This document shows positions 1 through 8,851 of a stretch of 64,000 nt of DNA, piece by piece. Source of the DNA: UBA3263 sp964586765. GTDB lineage: Bacteria > Bacteroidota > Bacteroidia > Bacteroidales > Muribaculaceae. The notes beneath the pieces were generated by a model. It saw only the letters and a list, made by a program, of their open reading frames with translations, made no database searches and was not told the origin of the DNA. The position numbers were made by a program, and so were the translations under genes. The DNA is taken from positions 1 through 64,000 of the forward strand of contig CAZPHN010000010.1 in assembly GCA_964586765.1 (NCBI GenBank), read 5' to 3'. How positions within the stretch are numbered: the first letter of the stretch is position 1; every line of letters begins with the position of its first letter.

Positions 1-78
1 AATGAGAGGTTGCCGGAGGAAAGAAGAAAATATCGTTACCAACTCGTTACACAAAATTCGCCAGAGCAAAGAATGTAA
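1..78 (+). CDS. C-terminal end of a gene cut by the window edge
   Basis: Frame 1 is open from the first base and ends at a stop at 76-78, giving 25 residues rich in Glu and Arg that end in PEQRM. The composition looks like a genuine protein tail, but the piece is too short to assign. The following 150 bases are AT-rich, carry several GTTAC/TGTAAC copies and hold no gene I can see. Confidence 0.3.
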   Translation, partial: NERLPEERRKYRYQLVTQNSPEQRM

Positions 79-233
79 CTATTTGTAACGAATTACCCAT
101 TAAAAATCTATGTAACAATTTTTTTACAAAGACGCAACTTGGACAAAAGTCGGTCAAAAATAACTCTTCAAAATCTGGAGGCTCGTATTGGTTCCATTAC
201 ATCTTTCCCAGACTATTTCCGTAACGGCATTTT

Positions 234-515
234 TTGTTTCCTCTGACAACATTTGGAAAAGCCACTGAAAACTATACCTACAGCGACCTTTCCTACATTG
301 TCAAGGAGTTTGCCCGTAGATGCTTCAACGAAACCATCTCCACCAGCACAGATTCCACAATACCAATATGCCAAAGACACCTTCTCTATGAGATAAAGCA
401 CTCCCATTCATCTGTGTCTCCGGTAGAACTGAAATCTTATAACGAGATGAGGGAACGTATAGAACACCGAAACGGAGGTAGCAAGCGTCAGCGTATAGGA
501 TTTTTTTACAAATAA
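234..515 (+). pseudogene. Remnant of an AAA+ ATPase C-terminal lid region
   Basis: The 93-residue frame begins at a TTG directly after an in-frame stop, so no normal start or N-terminus remains. It reads like the end of a Vps4/Cdc48-type AAA+ ATPase: a TENYTYSDLSYIVKEFARRC stretch of the kind that follows the second region of homology, then a VSPVELKSYNEMRERIE helix typical of the lid. Walker A, Walker B and the arginine finger are absent from the window. A few residues of similar character appear upstream in another frame, which suggests frameshift plus deletion. The family call rests on the lid-like motifs alone. Confidence 0.5.
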
Positions 516-599
516 TTGATATAACATAGGCTCATTCTTGCTCTATTATGTGTAGGGAAAGCAAAGTCTCTCTTTCTACAACATTTAAAAATAAACAAT

Positions 600-1007
600 A
601 TGGTAAAAGAAAAGACAATTGAAATTCTGTACCGGCTCGGATTTTCGCCGGAGGAACTGGATAAAGACATGGGTTATCGCTTCGACTACGAGGGTATGAA
701 CCTACTCTATCCTGCCGAAGATGACGATGCAAACAGTGTCACATTCATGATGCCGGGGATATTCGACATATCCGAAGATAACCGTATTGCTGTGCTGGAA
801 GCTATGTTTAAGTTGTGTGCCAAGATGAAGTTCGTACAGCCTGCCATTCTTTTCGATTCGGTATGGCTCCAATACCAGCATTTTATTCCGGATGGAGCAG
901 AACCGACCGAGGGACTGATTGCGCACATGATACGTGTACTTGCAGTAGCTACAGCAAATTTTCATCAAATTATCAACAACGAAGACAACGAAAGCAATGA
1001 CGAGTAA
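600..1007 (+). CDS. YbjN / type III chaperone-like hypothetical protein
   Basis: This is a 135-residue soluble protein with no signal peptide or membrane segment. It is acidic, with alternating short helices and strands: an N-terminal helix, a strand pair around MNLLYPAEDDDANSVTF, then two helices and an acidic tail. That layout resembles the YbjN/CesT-like fold common in small Bacteroidales proteins, but no catalytic motif is visible and the assignment is weak. The ATG at 600 follows an A-rich leader. The next reading frame overlaps its end at 997 and appears to be a truncated relative with the same N-terminal layout. Confidence 0.55.
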   Translation: MVKEKTIEILYRLGFSPEELDKDMGYRFDYEGMNLLYPAEDDDANSVTFMMPGIFDISEDNRIAVLEAMFKLCAKMKFVQPAILFDSVWLQYQHFIPDGAEPTEGLIAHMIRVLAVATANFHQIINNEDNESNDE

Positions 1008-1086
1008 AGAATTAGTAAAACAAACGCTGGAGAAATGGCATTTTTTCATTCTTCAAGAGTCAGAAAACGGACTGACAATCCGTTGA
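997..1086 (+). pseudogene. Truncated second YbjN-like gene
   Basis: An ATG overlapping the end of the preceding gene opens a 29-residue frame, MTSKELVKQTLEKWHFFILQ and onward, stopping at 1084-1086. It has the same helix-then-strand start as the upstream protein but ends where the second strand should begin. The overlap with the upstream gene suggests translational coupling to what was once a full-length neighbour. The rest of it seems to have been deleted before the WG-repeat remnant begins. Confidence 0.4.
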
Positions 1087-1413
1087 CAGCGTGTTCTTCC
1101 TTGACCATTCAGGCAAACCGATTAACAACCGCAAGTTCAAGCGTGAGAAAGGTCTCAACTATACCTATCACGGCAATTACTTTGTCAATAAGGTTGGCGA
1201 CAAGTTCGGACCTGTTGATCAGTTTGGCAATGATGCTACACCGGTAATCTACGAAGATCTGGTCATTATGGACTGATTGACAAGAATGGCAGACCGATTA
1301 CCCCTCCGCTCTATAATTCAATTGAAGCCTTCTCAGCTGATCTGTTTGAATGCCAAATTGATGAAGGTGGCGAACGTTTGATAATCAATTCCAAAGGACA
1401 AAAAGTTAACTAA
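1087..1413 (+). pseudogene. WG-repeat protein remnant, frameshifted
   Basis: Two open segments in different frames join into one protein-like text. The first, about 1091-1276, contains FFLDHSGKPINNRKF and GNYFVNKVGDKFGPVDQFGN. The second, 1261-1413, contains GHYGLIDKNGRPITPPLYN and ends at a TAA at 1411. Repeats of the form GLIDKNGxxITPPLY are typical of WG beta-repeat proteins. The switch of frame near 1255-1265 needs a single-base indel, and the 5' end is missing. Confidence 0.55.
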
Positions 1414-1426
1414 AAGAATTATAACT

Positions 1427-2065
1427 ATGAAACAGAGAGTATTCAATCTAATTATCCTCGATGAAAGTGGCTCAATGAGCAGCATCAAAAAACAGGCAAT
1501 CGACGGCGTGAACGAGACTGTGCAAACAATCCGTGCCGCCCAAAAGAAACATGAGAATCAGGAGCATTTCCTTACACTTGTATCTTTCAACTCTGACTCG
1601 GTCAAAACGATATATGATAACGTGGAGGCTCAGAAGGTTGAAGAACTGACTGGCATGCAGTATCAGCCTTCCTGTTGCACTCCGCTTTATGACGCAATGG
1701 GAAACGCTCTTACCAAACTGAAAAAGAATGTGGCTGACAATGACGCAGTTCTTGTCACGGTGATAACTGATGGCTATGAAAACGCCTCTCAGGAATATGA
1801 TGGCAAAGCGATCAAGAAACTTGTTGAGTCACTCAAAAGCAAAGGGTGGATATTCACTTATATCGGTGCAAATCAGGATGTAGAGGCAGTGGCAGCCACA
1901 ATTTCAATAACCAATACACTCTCATTTTCAGCGGATGCAGAAGGCACGTCCGCCATGTTCGCCCGAGAGCGCAAAGCGAGAAACCGTTGGACAGATCGTC
2001 TCGCAAGTGGTATCTCTAAGTGCTTTATGGCTGATGACTATTTTGATGTAGATGATGACAAATAA
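1427..2065 (+). CDS. von Willebrand factor A domain protein
   Basis: This 212-residue protein is essentially one vWA domain. The metal-ion-dependent adhesion site is complete: D12-x-S14-x-S16 in DESGSMS, T85 in CCTPLYDAM and D115 in VITDGYEN. There is no signal peptide, so it is probably cytoplasmic. Such stand-alone vWA proteins usually act as metal-dependent assembly partners of AAA+ ATPases or kinases, and an AAA+ remnant lies just upstream, though its ATPase part is gone. The ATG at 1427 lies 14 bases after the WG-repeat remnant. Aspartates near the C-terminus end the protein. Confidence 0.85.
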   Translation: MKQRVFNLIILDESGSMSSIKKQAIDGVNETVQTIRAAQKKHENQEHFLTLVSFNSDSVKTIYDNVEAQKVEELTGMQYQPSCCTPLYDAMGNALTKLKKNVADNDAVLVTVITDGYENASQEYDGKAIKKLVESLKSKGWIFTYIGANQDVEAVAATISITNTLSFSADAEGTSAMFARERKARNRWTDRLASGISKCFMADDYFDVDDDK

Positions 2066-2136
2066 CATTCTCTTCTCTCCACGGTGAAAAAGAATTAGAC
2101 TTAATCTAATGCTCAACTACAATCACTAAATTCGTA

Positions 2137-2164
2137 GTCTGAATGGCAATTTTGCCGTTCAGAC
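2137..2164 (+). other. Intergenic stem-loop
   Basis: GTCTGAATGGCA pairs with TGCCGTTCAGAC around a four-base loop: twelve pairs including one G-T. No T-run follows, so it is not a standard intrinsic terminator. It lies between the vWA gene and the FtsZ-like gene and could protect the 3' end of the vWA transcript. Confidence 0.5.
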
Positions 2165-2183
2165 TGCTTCCAGTCAATAGATT

Positions 2184-2600
2184 ATGGTAAAAAATACAAT
2201 ACAACATCACGAGCCGTTTGACTTCGGAGCATTTTTTGATAATATCAAGTCTCAATATATCGGGATTGACTATCATGAATATCTAAATTTTCTACATGCC
2301 GACGGCGAGAAACATTCATTCATTGGACAAGCTGAATGGAAAGATCGTGTGGAAAAGACCCTCAAGAATGCCATCGCATACGAAGATGCTGTGGAAATAA
2401 TCAACCGGGCTTCAACGGTTATGATTACAATAATCCATTCTTCCGAGGCAGAGTGTCCCCTTACAATGGAAGAGATGCAGTATCTCAACGAATTTGTTAC
2501 GGGGTTTTCTGAGAATTGTAACGTAGTATGGGGACTTGCAGAAGATTCCTCTATTGGGAATACTGTAAAAGTAGTCATACTCGCAAACGTCAACAAGTAG
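2184..2600 (+). CDS. Stand-alone FtsZ C-terminal-domain-like protein
   Basis: The 138 residues follow the second half of FtsZ. A T7-loop-like IGIDYHE stands where FtsZ has INLDFAD. A segment resembling the G-E-A-x-G-x-x-R helix follows (GQAEWKDRVEKTLKNAI), then the beta strand VMITI, the helix after LTMEEMQYL, and a final VVWGLAEDSSIGNTVKVVIL that mirrors the FtsZ IIFGAVIDPSL-VRVTVIA strand pair. The GTP-binding domain with its GGGTGTG loop is absent and there is no room for it. The protein could modulate tubulin-like polymers or be an exapted relic. Its frame is intact. The family match is by motif order only. Confidence 0.5.
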   Translation: MVKNTIQHHEPFDFGAFFDNIKSQYIGIDYHEYLNFLHADGEKHSFIGQAEWKDRVEKTLKNAIAYEDAVEIINRASTVMITIIHSSEAECPLTMEEMQYLNEFVTGFSENCNVVWGLAEDSSIGNTVKVVILANVNK

Positions 2601-2643
2601 TTTGTAGGCTTAAACACCTATATTAGTGATAAGAAGAATTCAG

Positions 2644-2772
2644 ATGGTGAAGAAAAAGAATATCGTGTTTTTCACAGGAGCCGGAATGAGCCGTAAGAAT
2701 GGATTGCCTGAGGGCTACCGACACCAATATACGCATCTGAAAGAGGGAGCATCAGAGGGTCTTAACGAATAA
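2644..2772 (+). pseudogene. Internally deleted Sir2-type deacylase remnant
   Basis: A 42-residue frame starts MVKKKNIVFFTGAGMS, which is the NAD-binding GAGxS start of Sir2 (sirtuin) proteins. It then runs straight into HLKEGASEGLNE, which resembles the sirtuin C-terminal helix. The zinc module, the catalytic His and the rest of the Rossmann fold are missing. A single large in-frame deletion would explain this. The product cannot be an active deacylase. Confidence 0.5.
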
Positions 2773-2783
2773 AAATCAAGGTT

Positions 2784-3358
2784 ATGAGCAACGATAAAAG
2801 TCTATTATTCCGGGACTTACCATTGAATATGATGGTACAATAACACGAATTGCAGCAATGTTTTTAATGGGACGTGGCAAAACTCTATATCCGGAGTTAC
2901 TTCCATGTGAGAGCATTGGTACCATACTTGAGAACAATGAAGACGTAGCTGAACTTAAACGAAATCCGACCTGTGCAAATTGGAAAATATTTCTTGAGAA
3001 GTATGGTTGGAATGATTATGATGATAGGCTTTTCCGTTTTCCCAATCCCTCATGGAAGGAAGCGTATGCAATGGCGAAAACCTTTACCGGAAAAGTCGTT
3101 TCTTTCAATCTGCCGGTTAGTAGAGAGTCTTTTTGCGAGACAAGTTTTCTATGTTTTCCCAAGGCAATGAACAATATTCTAAAGGCAGGTTATCTCGATT
3201 GTGATATTGAATGGGAGTCGCTTAATTGTCTATCCGTACATGCTACTTTGGACTATCCCGAACATTACGATGATTATGACTCCAATATGAAGGTGTTCTA
3301 TTGGACGGGTGTCGGAAAAGAGGTATGTATGTCGTATTTTCAAAAACTGTTCTTATGA
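2784..3358 (+). pseudogene. Hypothetical protein gene with a frameshift near its start
   Basis: An ATG at 2784 opens MSNDKS and then goes out of frame near 2800. The next frame continues as SIIPGLTIEYDGTITRIAAM and runs without interruption to 3358, with internal ATGs at 2858 and later. The 166-residue open part is rich in aromatic and acidic residues, has no membrane segment, and shows no motif I recognise. Translation from 2858 is possible, which would make it an N-terminally shortened but expressed protein. A sequencing indel is an alternative explanation. Confidence 0.45.
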
Positions 3359-3366
3359 CAATCCAG

Positions 3367-3497
3367 ATGCCTGTGAACATTACCATTGATGAAGTCAAGA
3401 CTGGAGCAAAGGTCGTGAACCTATCTCAAAAAATTTTTTTGGCTCAGTGATAGAAGGTGAACCTTTCAAGCATCAGTATAGATATATGAACGAATAA
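3367..3497 (+). pseudogene. Short frameshifted gene remnant
   Basis: A frame from ATG 3367 stops at 3450. Shifting frame within the run of six A and seven T at about 3427-3440 gives FFGSVIEGEPFKHQYRYMNE ending at 3497. The combined text looks like the tail of a small protein. No family is recognisable. Confidence 0.3.
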
Positions 3498-3510
3498 AAC
3501 TTATACGACT

Positions 3511-3879
3511 ATGGCAATTTTCAATCTCGACCAAAATGCTCTCGTGGAGAGCATCTGTAATTGGAGCCGGAAGGCCGGTCGCGCCGCAACACGCCCTGTG
3601 CTGCTCATGTGGTATGTGATGCGTTGCAAAGAAACTCCCCGCAAGGACAAGTGGGCGATTTTCGGCTCGTTGGCTTATCTTGTTCTTCCCATTGACATCC
3701 TCGATGCCAAACGTCTACCTATCATCGGCTGGCTTGATGAGGTAGCGTCTTTGGCAATACTTGTTCAGAAGATGTCAAAGTATATCACGCCTGATATGGA
3801 GACTCGAGCTGATGAGCAGCTTGACAAATGGTTCTCTAAAGATACCGAATATGTGAAGTTTGAACTTATTGAAGGTTAA
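3511..3879 (+). CDS. DUF1232 (YkvA-type) membrane protein
   Basis: This 122-residue protein has the DUF1232 core: a helix with LLMWYVMRCKETPRKDKWAI, then the hydrophobic GSLAYLVLPIDILDA segment, then IIGWLDEVASLAILV. The proline-aspartate pair in LPID and the D-E in WLDE are the usual conserved positions of the family. It probably sits in the inner membrane by one or two short hydrophobic segments. The family has no agreed function. The ATG at 3511 gives a start consistent with relatives. Confidence 0.75.
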   Translation: MAIFNLDQNALVESICNWSRKAGRAATRPVLLMWYVMRCKETPRKDKWAIFGSLAYLVLPIDILDAKRLPIIGWLDEVASLAILVQKMSKYITPDMETRADEQLDKWFSKDTEYVKFELIEG

Positions 3880-4175
3880 ATACGGTACCTATGGGACTGG
3901 TATAGACATTTCTCATTCTCTATCTCCTCTATTCGAAGCGTAAACCAATCATAAAATTCTTCCGTAATTCCGGGAAACAATTAAAAAGTGATATAAAATC
4001 AGCATAAAGGCAGAATAACTCAGTAAAAAGCAGTAACTTTGCATATGGGAAAGAAATACTATCAGTCATATCTCAGCTATAGATGGTGTTGACGAAGTGA
4101 AGCATTTTACAAATGAGGATATGGACATATCTACATTTTAGGATGTGATTGTTCTAAGTAATGACCTAAGTTTAT
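3880..4175. other. Intergenic stretch with gene debris and one promoter
   Basis: No intact gene is present. A promoter element at 4034-4041 is followed by an ATG at 4045 that gives only MGKKYYQSYLSYRWC before a stop. Another frame then reads SAIDGVDEVKHFTNEDMDIS and stops near 4140. These look like the two halves of a broken short gene. Confidence 0.4.
4034..4041 (+). promoter_or_regulatory. Bacteroidetes promoter -7 element
   Basis: TAACTTTG followed by C matches the TAnnTTTG consensus of the Bacteroidetes primary sigma factor. It lies 135 bases before the phosphatase gene and may now drive that gene through the debris. Confidence 0.5.
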
Positions 4176-4670
4176 ATGAAGATATTATTTGTATGCACCG
4201 GCAATGCCAGCCGTTCAGCAGCCGCAGAAGTCGTTCTTAAAAAACAGATAGAGAACTATAACATCGAAGATGTTGAAATCGCTTCGTGTGGTACGGGAGT
4301 CCCTGATGGACTTGACCGTGAGGAAATAATGTGTCGTATTGCTGCTGAGCATGGTTATAATATGGGAGGCAAAGCAGTACCCATGAATGAAGACTTGCTT
4401 AATTTTGCAGATCTCATCATAGTAATGACCAATCGTCATAGAGAAGAAGTAACTCGACTTCTCCAATACGATAATTGGAACCGAATTGTCCGCTTCAATG
4501 ATTATTGTTTCGGAGAATCCACCGACTTATCCGACCCTCATTTCCAAACCGAACACGTATATCGCACCTGTTTCGCCCGGATTGAAGCTGGCTGCAAAGA
4601 GATAGCCTACAAACTCAAAAAAAGAGTATGCCTCTTAAATATCATAGGTTATGACAAAAATATATCTTGA
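4176..4670 (+). CDS. Low-molecular-weight protein tyrosine phosphatase
   Basis: The N-terminus KILFVCTGNASRSAAAE is the C-x5-R-S P-loop of this family, with nucleophile C7 and phosphate-binding R13. The usual second cysteine of the loop is replaced by serine. The general acid is D120 in the SDPHF motif, next to the conserved proline. The 164 residues fit a slightly long family member, with about 15 extra residues at the C-terminus that overlap the next gene by 20 bases. It is cytoplasmic and should dephosphorylate tyrosine-phosphorylated proteins or small phospho-compounds. Confidence 0.85.
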   Translation: MKILFVCTGNASRSAAAEVVLKKQIENYNIEDVEIASCGTGVPDGLDREEIMCRIAAEHGYNMGGKAVPMNEDLLNFADLIIVMTNRHREEVTRLLQYDNWNRIVRFNDYCFGESTDLSDPHFQTEHVYRTCFARIEAGCKEIAYKLKKRVCLLNIIGYDKNIS

Positions 4671-5046
4671 CATTGATGGTGTGCTTGTGACTGCCAAGAA
4701 TACACATGCAGCAGAGGATGTGATACCATTCCTTGAGTTTATCACAGAACACTTTGACTGTTATTGGCTTACCACACATTGCAAAGGAGACGCATTACCA
4801 GCTGTTGAATATGTAAAGAAAAATATTTCCAATTGTGAGTCCTATCTGTCAAAGATTAAACCAACTCAATGGGATATACTGAAGACTGAAGCCATAGATT
4901 TTGACTCAGATTTCTATTGGCTGGACGATTATCCAATGATGGCTGAAAAACAGGTTTTAAAACAAAAAGACAAGGAGGCAACTTTAATTGTTGTTGATTT
5001 GAGTCATCCTAACGAATTAAATAACATAATGCAAATTTTAATGTGA
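4651..5046 (+). CDS. HAD-superfamily-like protein
   Basis: The 131 residues begin TKIYLDIDGVLVTAKN, the DxDGV motif I of the HAD superfamily with D7 and D9. Motif II is likely the threonine in CYWLTTHC. YWLDDYPMM supplies the acidic motif IV pair. A basic motif III is not obvious, although several lysines lie between. The small size and lack of a cap suggest a phosphatase acting on a large or open substrate. Overlap with the phosphatase gene indicates co-expression. Confidence 0.7.
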   Translation: MTKIYLDIDGVLVTAKNTHAAEDVIPFLEFITEHFDCYWLTTHCKGDALPAVEYVKKNISNCESYLSKIKPTQWDILKTEAIDFDSDFYWLDDYPMMAEKQVLKQKDKEATLIVVDLSHPNELNNIMQILM

Positions 5047-5627
5047 TAAAACGGGAAATTACGATAGAAATGTACGCTCCTTGGTAGAGTTTCAACCAAT
5101 GTCCTAAGTCAGAGAGAAGACATACTCCAGAGACGAAGAGGCAAGAAAAATTCATTCAGGATTTTGAACAATACATAAAACGGCTATGAAATATTACGTA
5201 ACCTTTTCAGAAGAACTGTTTTCCGAATCATGAAAGTTCTATGCTACAATTGCATCGCCTTCTCTTTTGAACCTTACCCTTCCAATACTGAAGAATGAGG
5301 TGTAGAAATTGACGGTATGAGTCATGATGTTGTCAAAACTTTGATTATCCCCAGTGGTGTCAAAGGTTTTGCTTTGGATTTTTGTCGAAACAATGTAGTT
5401 TCAGATATATTCACTCTTCCGGATACCGCTGTCAGCATAGGTATTGATGTTTCTGTGAATTTCTTTTCCATACTTCAGTAAATTGAGGGTAAATTGCCTG
5501 AGTAAATCATTTTGGCAGACTCTATGAAGTCGTTGAGGTAAATGTTGATATTTCCTTCAAGGTTCATTGCATCATAAATGTCAGTGGCCTCCATTTCTCC
5601 AAATGAGGTACGACATCCATTCGGTTC
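5047..5627. pseudogene. Degraded leucine-rich-repeat-like gene
   Basis: An ATG at 5186 gives MKYYVTFSEELFSES and stops at 5233. In the next frame the text continues as KVLCYNCIAFSFEPYP, hits a stop, then resumes from 5305 to 5481 with VVKTLIIPSGVKGFALDF and IFTLPDTAVSIG. The spacing of leucine, isoleucine and proline resembles BspA-type leucine-rich repeats. Further stops follow to 5600. At least three disablements are visible, so this plus-strand gene is dead. Nothing else is seen in the 580 bases. Confidence 0.45.
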
Positions 5628-6433
5628 TTATCCTTTCTTTGACAAACTTGTGACTCCGTGAATTTCGAAGGTGTCTGGTTTCCCTTCAACTGGAATTCCC
5701 CATAGCATGAGTTGAATGTTTTCATCCTCGGTAGGGTTAATCACCGAGATAACACCGATATTACCCTCATTTCCCGGATCTTTGTTTGGATTGATCGCCA
5801 TAGCACCGAACTGCAACATCATTCCATACACAATCTTCCTTAACAGTTCTCTATGGGCTTCAAGGTTTCTATTTTCAACAACCGGAATAGTGTAAGCGGG
5901 ATTCAGACATACATAAGGCTTTCCATTGATATTACTGATAATATCAACAGCTTGTCTGCGATACGATTCTCGCAATCCAGCATCCATCGGTTGGAACGGC
6001 ACGAGTATGTGGGCTTTACTACTATGAAAGCATACATATTAATTTCATCATCATCGTTCATTCCGTATCCATCGGAATCAGCATAATAACAACCATCTGG
6101 TTGGAGTGTCCATTGTACACATGCAACTCCGTCTTTGAACGGGTTTACTCCAAAGTAATAGTTAGCCAAAGTGGATATAGCGTTGCGCTGAACACGCTCA
6201 GGGAGGTCGAAAGCCGTGCAAATTTCTACTGCTGCAGCATTCCAATATTCAAAGCATCCTGTAAAACCCACAAGAGTCCATGCTTCTTTGTCTGTTTTAT
6301 TTATCAGGAATATGCGACAAGAGTCCCTTTCACGAGCCTGCATCATGCCCCCTCCGAGATTGGAAAAATAGTATTTCCTCTCAATCCCAAAATCGGCTGA
6401 TAGCATCTTGTATAGTTCTTTTGTATTTGTCAT
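5628..6433 (-). pseudogene. Hypothetical protein split by a frameshift
   Basis: Reading on the minus strand, the first part starts MTNTKELYKMLSADFGIERK at 6433 and is coherent to about YAFIVVKP near 6010. After that the sense text moves to the next frame (ILVPFQPMDAGLRESYRR) and continues to a stop at 5628. A single-base indel near 5995-6015 accounts for it. Joined, the protein would have about 265 residues with no signal peptide or recognised domain. It may be a real pseudogene or a read error. The surrounding decay favours the former. Confidence 0.6.
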
Positions 6434-6505
6434 AACAGTCTCGTTTTTTATAAAATGGAGTGAGAATTAGGCTTAGATCTATCAGCAATTCGGATTTATG
6501 ACGTA

Positions 6506-8851
6506 TTAAACTTCATATTCTTGTATTACCTTGCCCTTGTATTTGATTATAACCTTTCCGAAATCATCTCCTTGACCACGGCGATATTCCGGAACGATGT
6601 AAGTGTAATCACCATTCTTAAACACAATGGCATTCTCTACTTTCTCCGTTATGTCTTCGTAAAGGATCATATCCGGCATTGCTGACATTGGTTTCGGCTT
6701 TGTCCATGCGGCATAGCGATAAACGTCACCCACGGTATTATCGATACGAATAAGTTTTGTATCTGTCTGGTAAATCCCTTTAAGATAAGCAATGTCACGG
6801 AGTGACGGATGCAACCAGAATCCCACATCATTTCCAATATACCGCATTTTGCCATCAATATATTGAAAAAGGTCATAGCGGTCTGTCATTACCATTTCAC
6901 CTTCTTCTGGAACATATAAAGTCTTGGTCTCCTTGTCAAAGCTCATCACCCAATCCCAGCCAAGTCCGTCAGTTGTAAAATACCAGTCGGGAATGTAGTA
7001 GTCGCGTTGGACTGAATAGCTGAAAGCACCATATTTGGATTCAAAAGGCATTTTTTTCAGTTTACCATCCTCAAATTTAACAAGGTAAGCTTCATTACTA
7101 CCTTCACGGCTTGAAGCCTTAAAATACGCATCTATGATATAACCGGTTTCAGTTTCTGAAAGTGGTATTTGCACTATAATCTTTGTAAAAGCACCGTCAT
7201 ACGCTTCCACACCATCCTTTTTTATATCTGAACAACAGACATAGTTGCTTTCAGAATAAGGGTATAGATAGTCTGTAATTATTTGTCCGTTCGATTCATA
7301 CTGGATGTATGTAGAGAATGCCGGACTCGTTCCGCCGTAACCTGTATCGTAAGCAAATAATGTAATCTTTCCGTCATCAGATTTAGTTATAGTCATATCT
7401 GACAAATCATCGGGTAACATCACATTTTCACCATCCGTACTGTCACAAGCAATCAGACGCAAGTCTTTGTCGTATCCCGATTCATAAGCAAATGGAAGAC
7501 AAAGTGTGTAGACTTGCTTTCCCTCGCGATCAAAGATTGCATATACCTTATCATGTGTCTTCGTGATATGATGTAAACCATCCGGGGCATCATCAGGAAG
7601 AATAAACTTTCTATTTTTCAAGTCGTAGATATTTTCTATGGTAAAGTCATCCCAAAACCATACATCACTGTAAAAAACCATATAATCATGTGCATATCGT
7701 TCTTTGCCGAGAAGTTCGTATCTGTCATAGTTTGCATAAACCACAACGCCATATCTGTCGCGCAATCCCAGTTTGCCATCTTTTTGGAATTGATACAAGC
7801 CATTACGTTCTTCTCTCAACGATATAACCTCGTTTACATCAATGGCTGCATAGGGATTATATCCGAGAAGAAAAAGCGGCAATACAAAAGTGGAAGCTGT
7901 GAGCAGGAGTATCGATGAGAAAATGGAACGACTTTGACGATATGTCAGGAAAACTGCGACACAGGACAAAGCTCCGGATATGATCAGCAGAACTATTACC
8001 GTATCGTGAAACCGGTTATATACAATAATCTGGAGGAGTCCGGAGACTCCTAATATAAATACAGGAACAGTCTTGATACTCTTTGCTTTGCTAATTCTTA
8101 ATACAATAACGTATAGGATAATGGGGAAGAAGAAAGCAGCAAAAGGTTTCACACTATTTACTTCAAATAATCCTATAAGAGCCGCGCCAAACAAGACTGC
8201 CGATATAGCTATATACCGTATAAAAATCTCATCATTCAACATTGATTGCAGAATAGACGGTTGTCCCCGGTTATAAATAACTCTATAAATGACTGGGGTA
8301 AGCGACATCAGCAAACCTCCGGCAAAAATCATGATATCCCTATCAGCAAAATAAAGATATATAGAGAATGTAATTACACCACCGATATACCACCTAATTT
8401 TCTTCCTATGTCTCAAAACAGGCAAGATACTTTTCTGACGCCATGTACAGATTATGGGTATTAGGATGAGCCATGAAACGTAAAAGCCCCAGAAGATATA
8501 TAGTGCAGTTTCAATTGACATGTCATTACGGCAGTCAAACGCCTTGACTGCCCAGTCGGAATAACCGAAAAGACAACAAAAAACATAGGCGATTTTTATG
8601 ATTGGATCAAATGCCAAGTCGTTATTTGGCATATTGAACACGAGACCTATATACATTGCTGCATAAAGCAGTGCATTGCAAAATGCCCAGCGGCTCTTTC
8701 TGTACATCATGAAAGAAAGAGCTATCCGCAACACAATCATAGTCGGAGTAATAAATCCTCCCCATGCAAAATGCCATGCGAACAACACCCAAAGACTTAC
8801 AATCAGTAAGTCGACAATGAACATCTTATTGCCGTATAAAGTCCTTTTCAT
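6506..8851 (-). CDS. Large membrane protein with C-terminal beta-repeat domain
   Basis: The 781 residues fall into two halves. Residues 1 to about 330 hold roughly ten hydrophobic helices, starting with IVDLLIVSLWVLFAWHFAWG. The remainder is soluble and repetitive, with strand-rich units including GKLGLRDRYGVVVYANYD, which resembles a WG repeat, and later phrases about every 60 residues that alternate tyrosines and charged turns. This suggests a membrane-anchored beta-propeller or WG-type sensor. It is translationally coupled to a tiny upstream frame through an ATGA overlap. No family name can be given with confidence. Confidence 0.65.
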   Translation of the reverse strand: MKRTLYGNKMFIVDLLIVSLWVLFAWHFAWGGFITPTMIVLRIALSFMMYRKSRWAFCNALLYAAMYIGLVFNMPNNDLAFDPIIKIAYVFCCLFGYSDWAVKAFDCRNDMSIETALYIFWGFYVSWLILIPIICTWRQKSILPVLRHRKKIRWYIGGVITFSIYLYFADRDIMIFAGGLLMSLTPVIYRVIYNRGQPSILQSMLNDEIFIRYIAISAVLFGAALIGLFEVNSVKPFAAFFFPIILYVIVLRISKAKSIKTVPVFILGVSGLLQIIVYNRFHDTVIVLLIISGALSCVAVFLTYRQSRSIFSSILLLTASTFVLPLFLLGYNPYAAIDVNEVISLREERNGLYQFQKDGKLGLRDRYGVVVYANYDRYELLGKERYAHDYMVFYSDVWFWDDFTIENIYDLKNRKFILPDDAPDGLHHITKTHDKVYAIFDREGKQVYTLCLPFAYESGYDKDLRLIACDSTDGENVMLPDDLSDMTITKSDDGKITLFAYDTGYGGTSPAFSTYIQYESNGQIITDYLYPYSESNYVCCSDIKKDGVEAYDGAFTKIIVQIPLSETETGYIIDAYFKASSREGSNEAYLVKFEDGKLKKMPFESKYGAFSYSVQRDYYIPDWYFTTDGLGWDWVMSFDKETKTLYVPEEGEMVMTDRYDLFQYIDGKMRYIGNDVGFWLHPSLRDIAYLKGIYQTDTKLIRIDNTVGDVYRYAAWTKPKPMSAMPDMILYEDITEKVENAIVFKNGDYTYIVPEYRRGQGDDFGKVIIKYKGKVIQEYEV

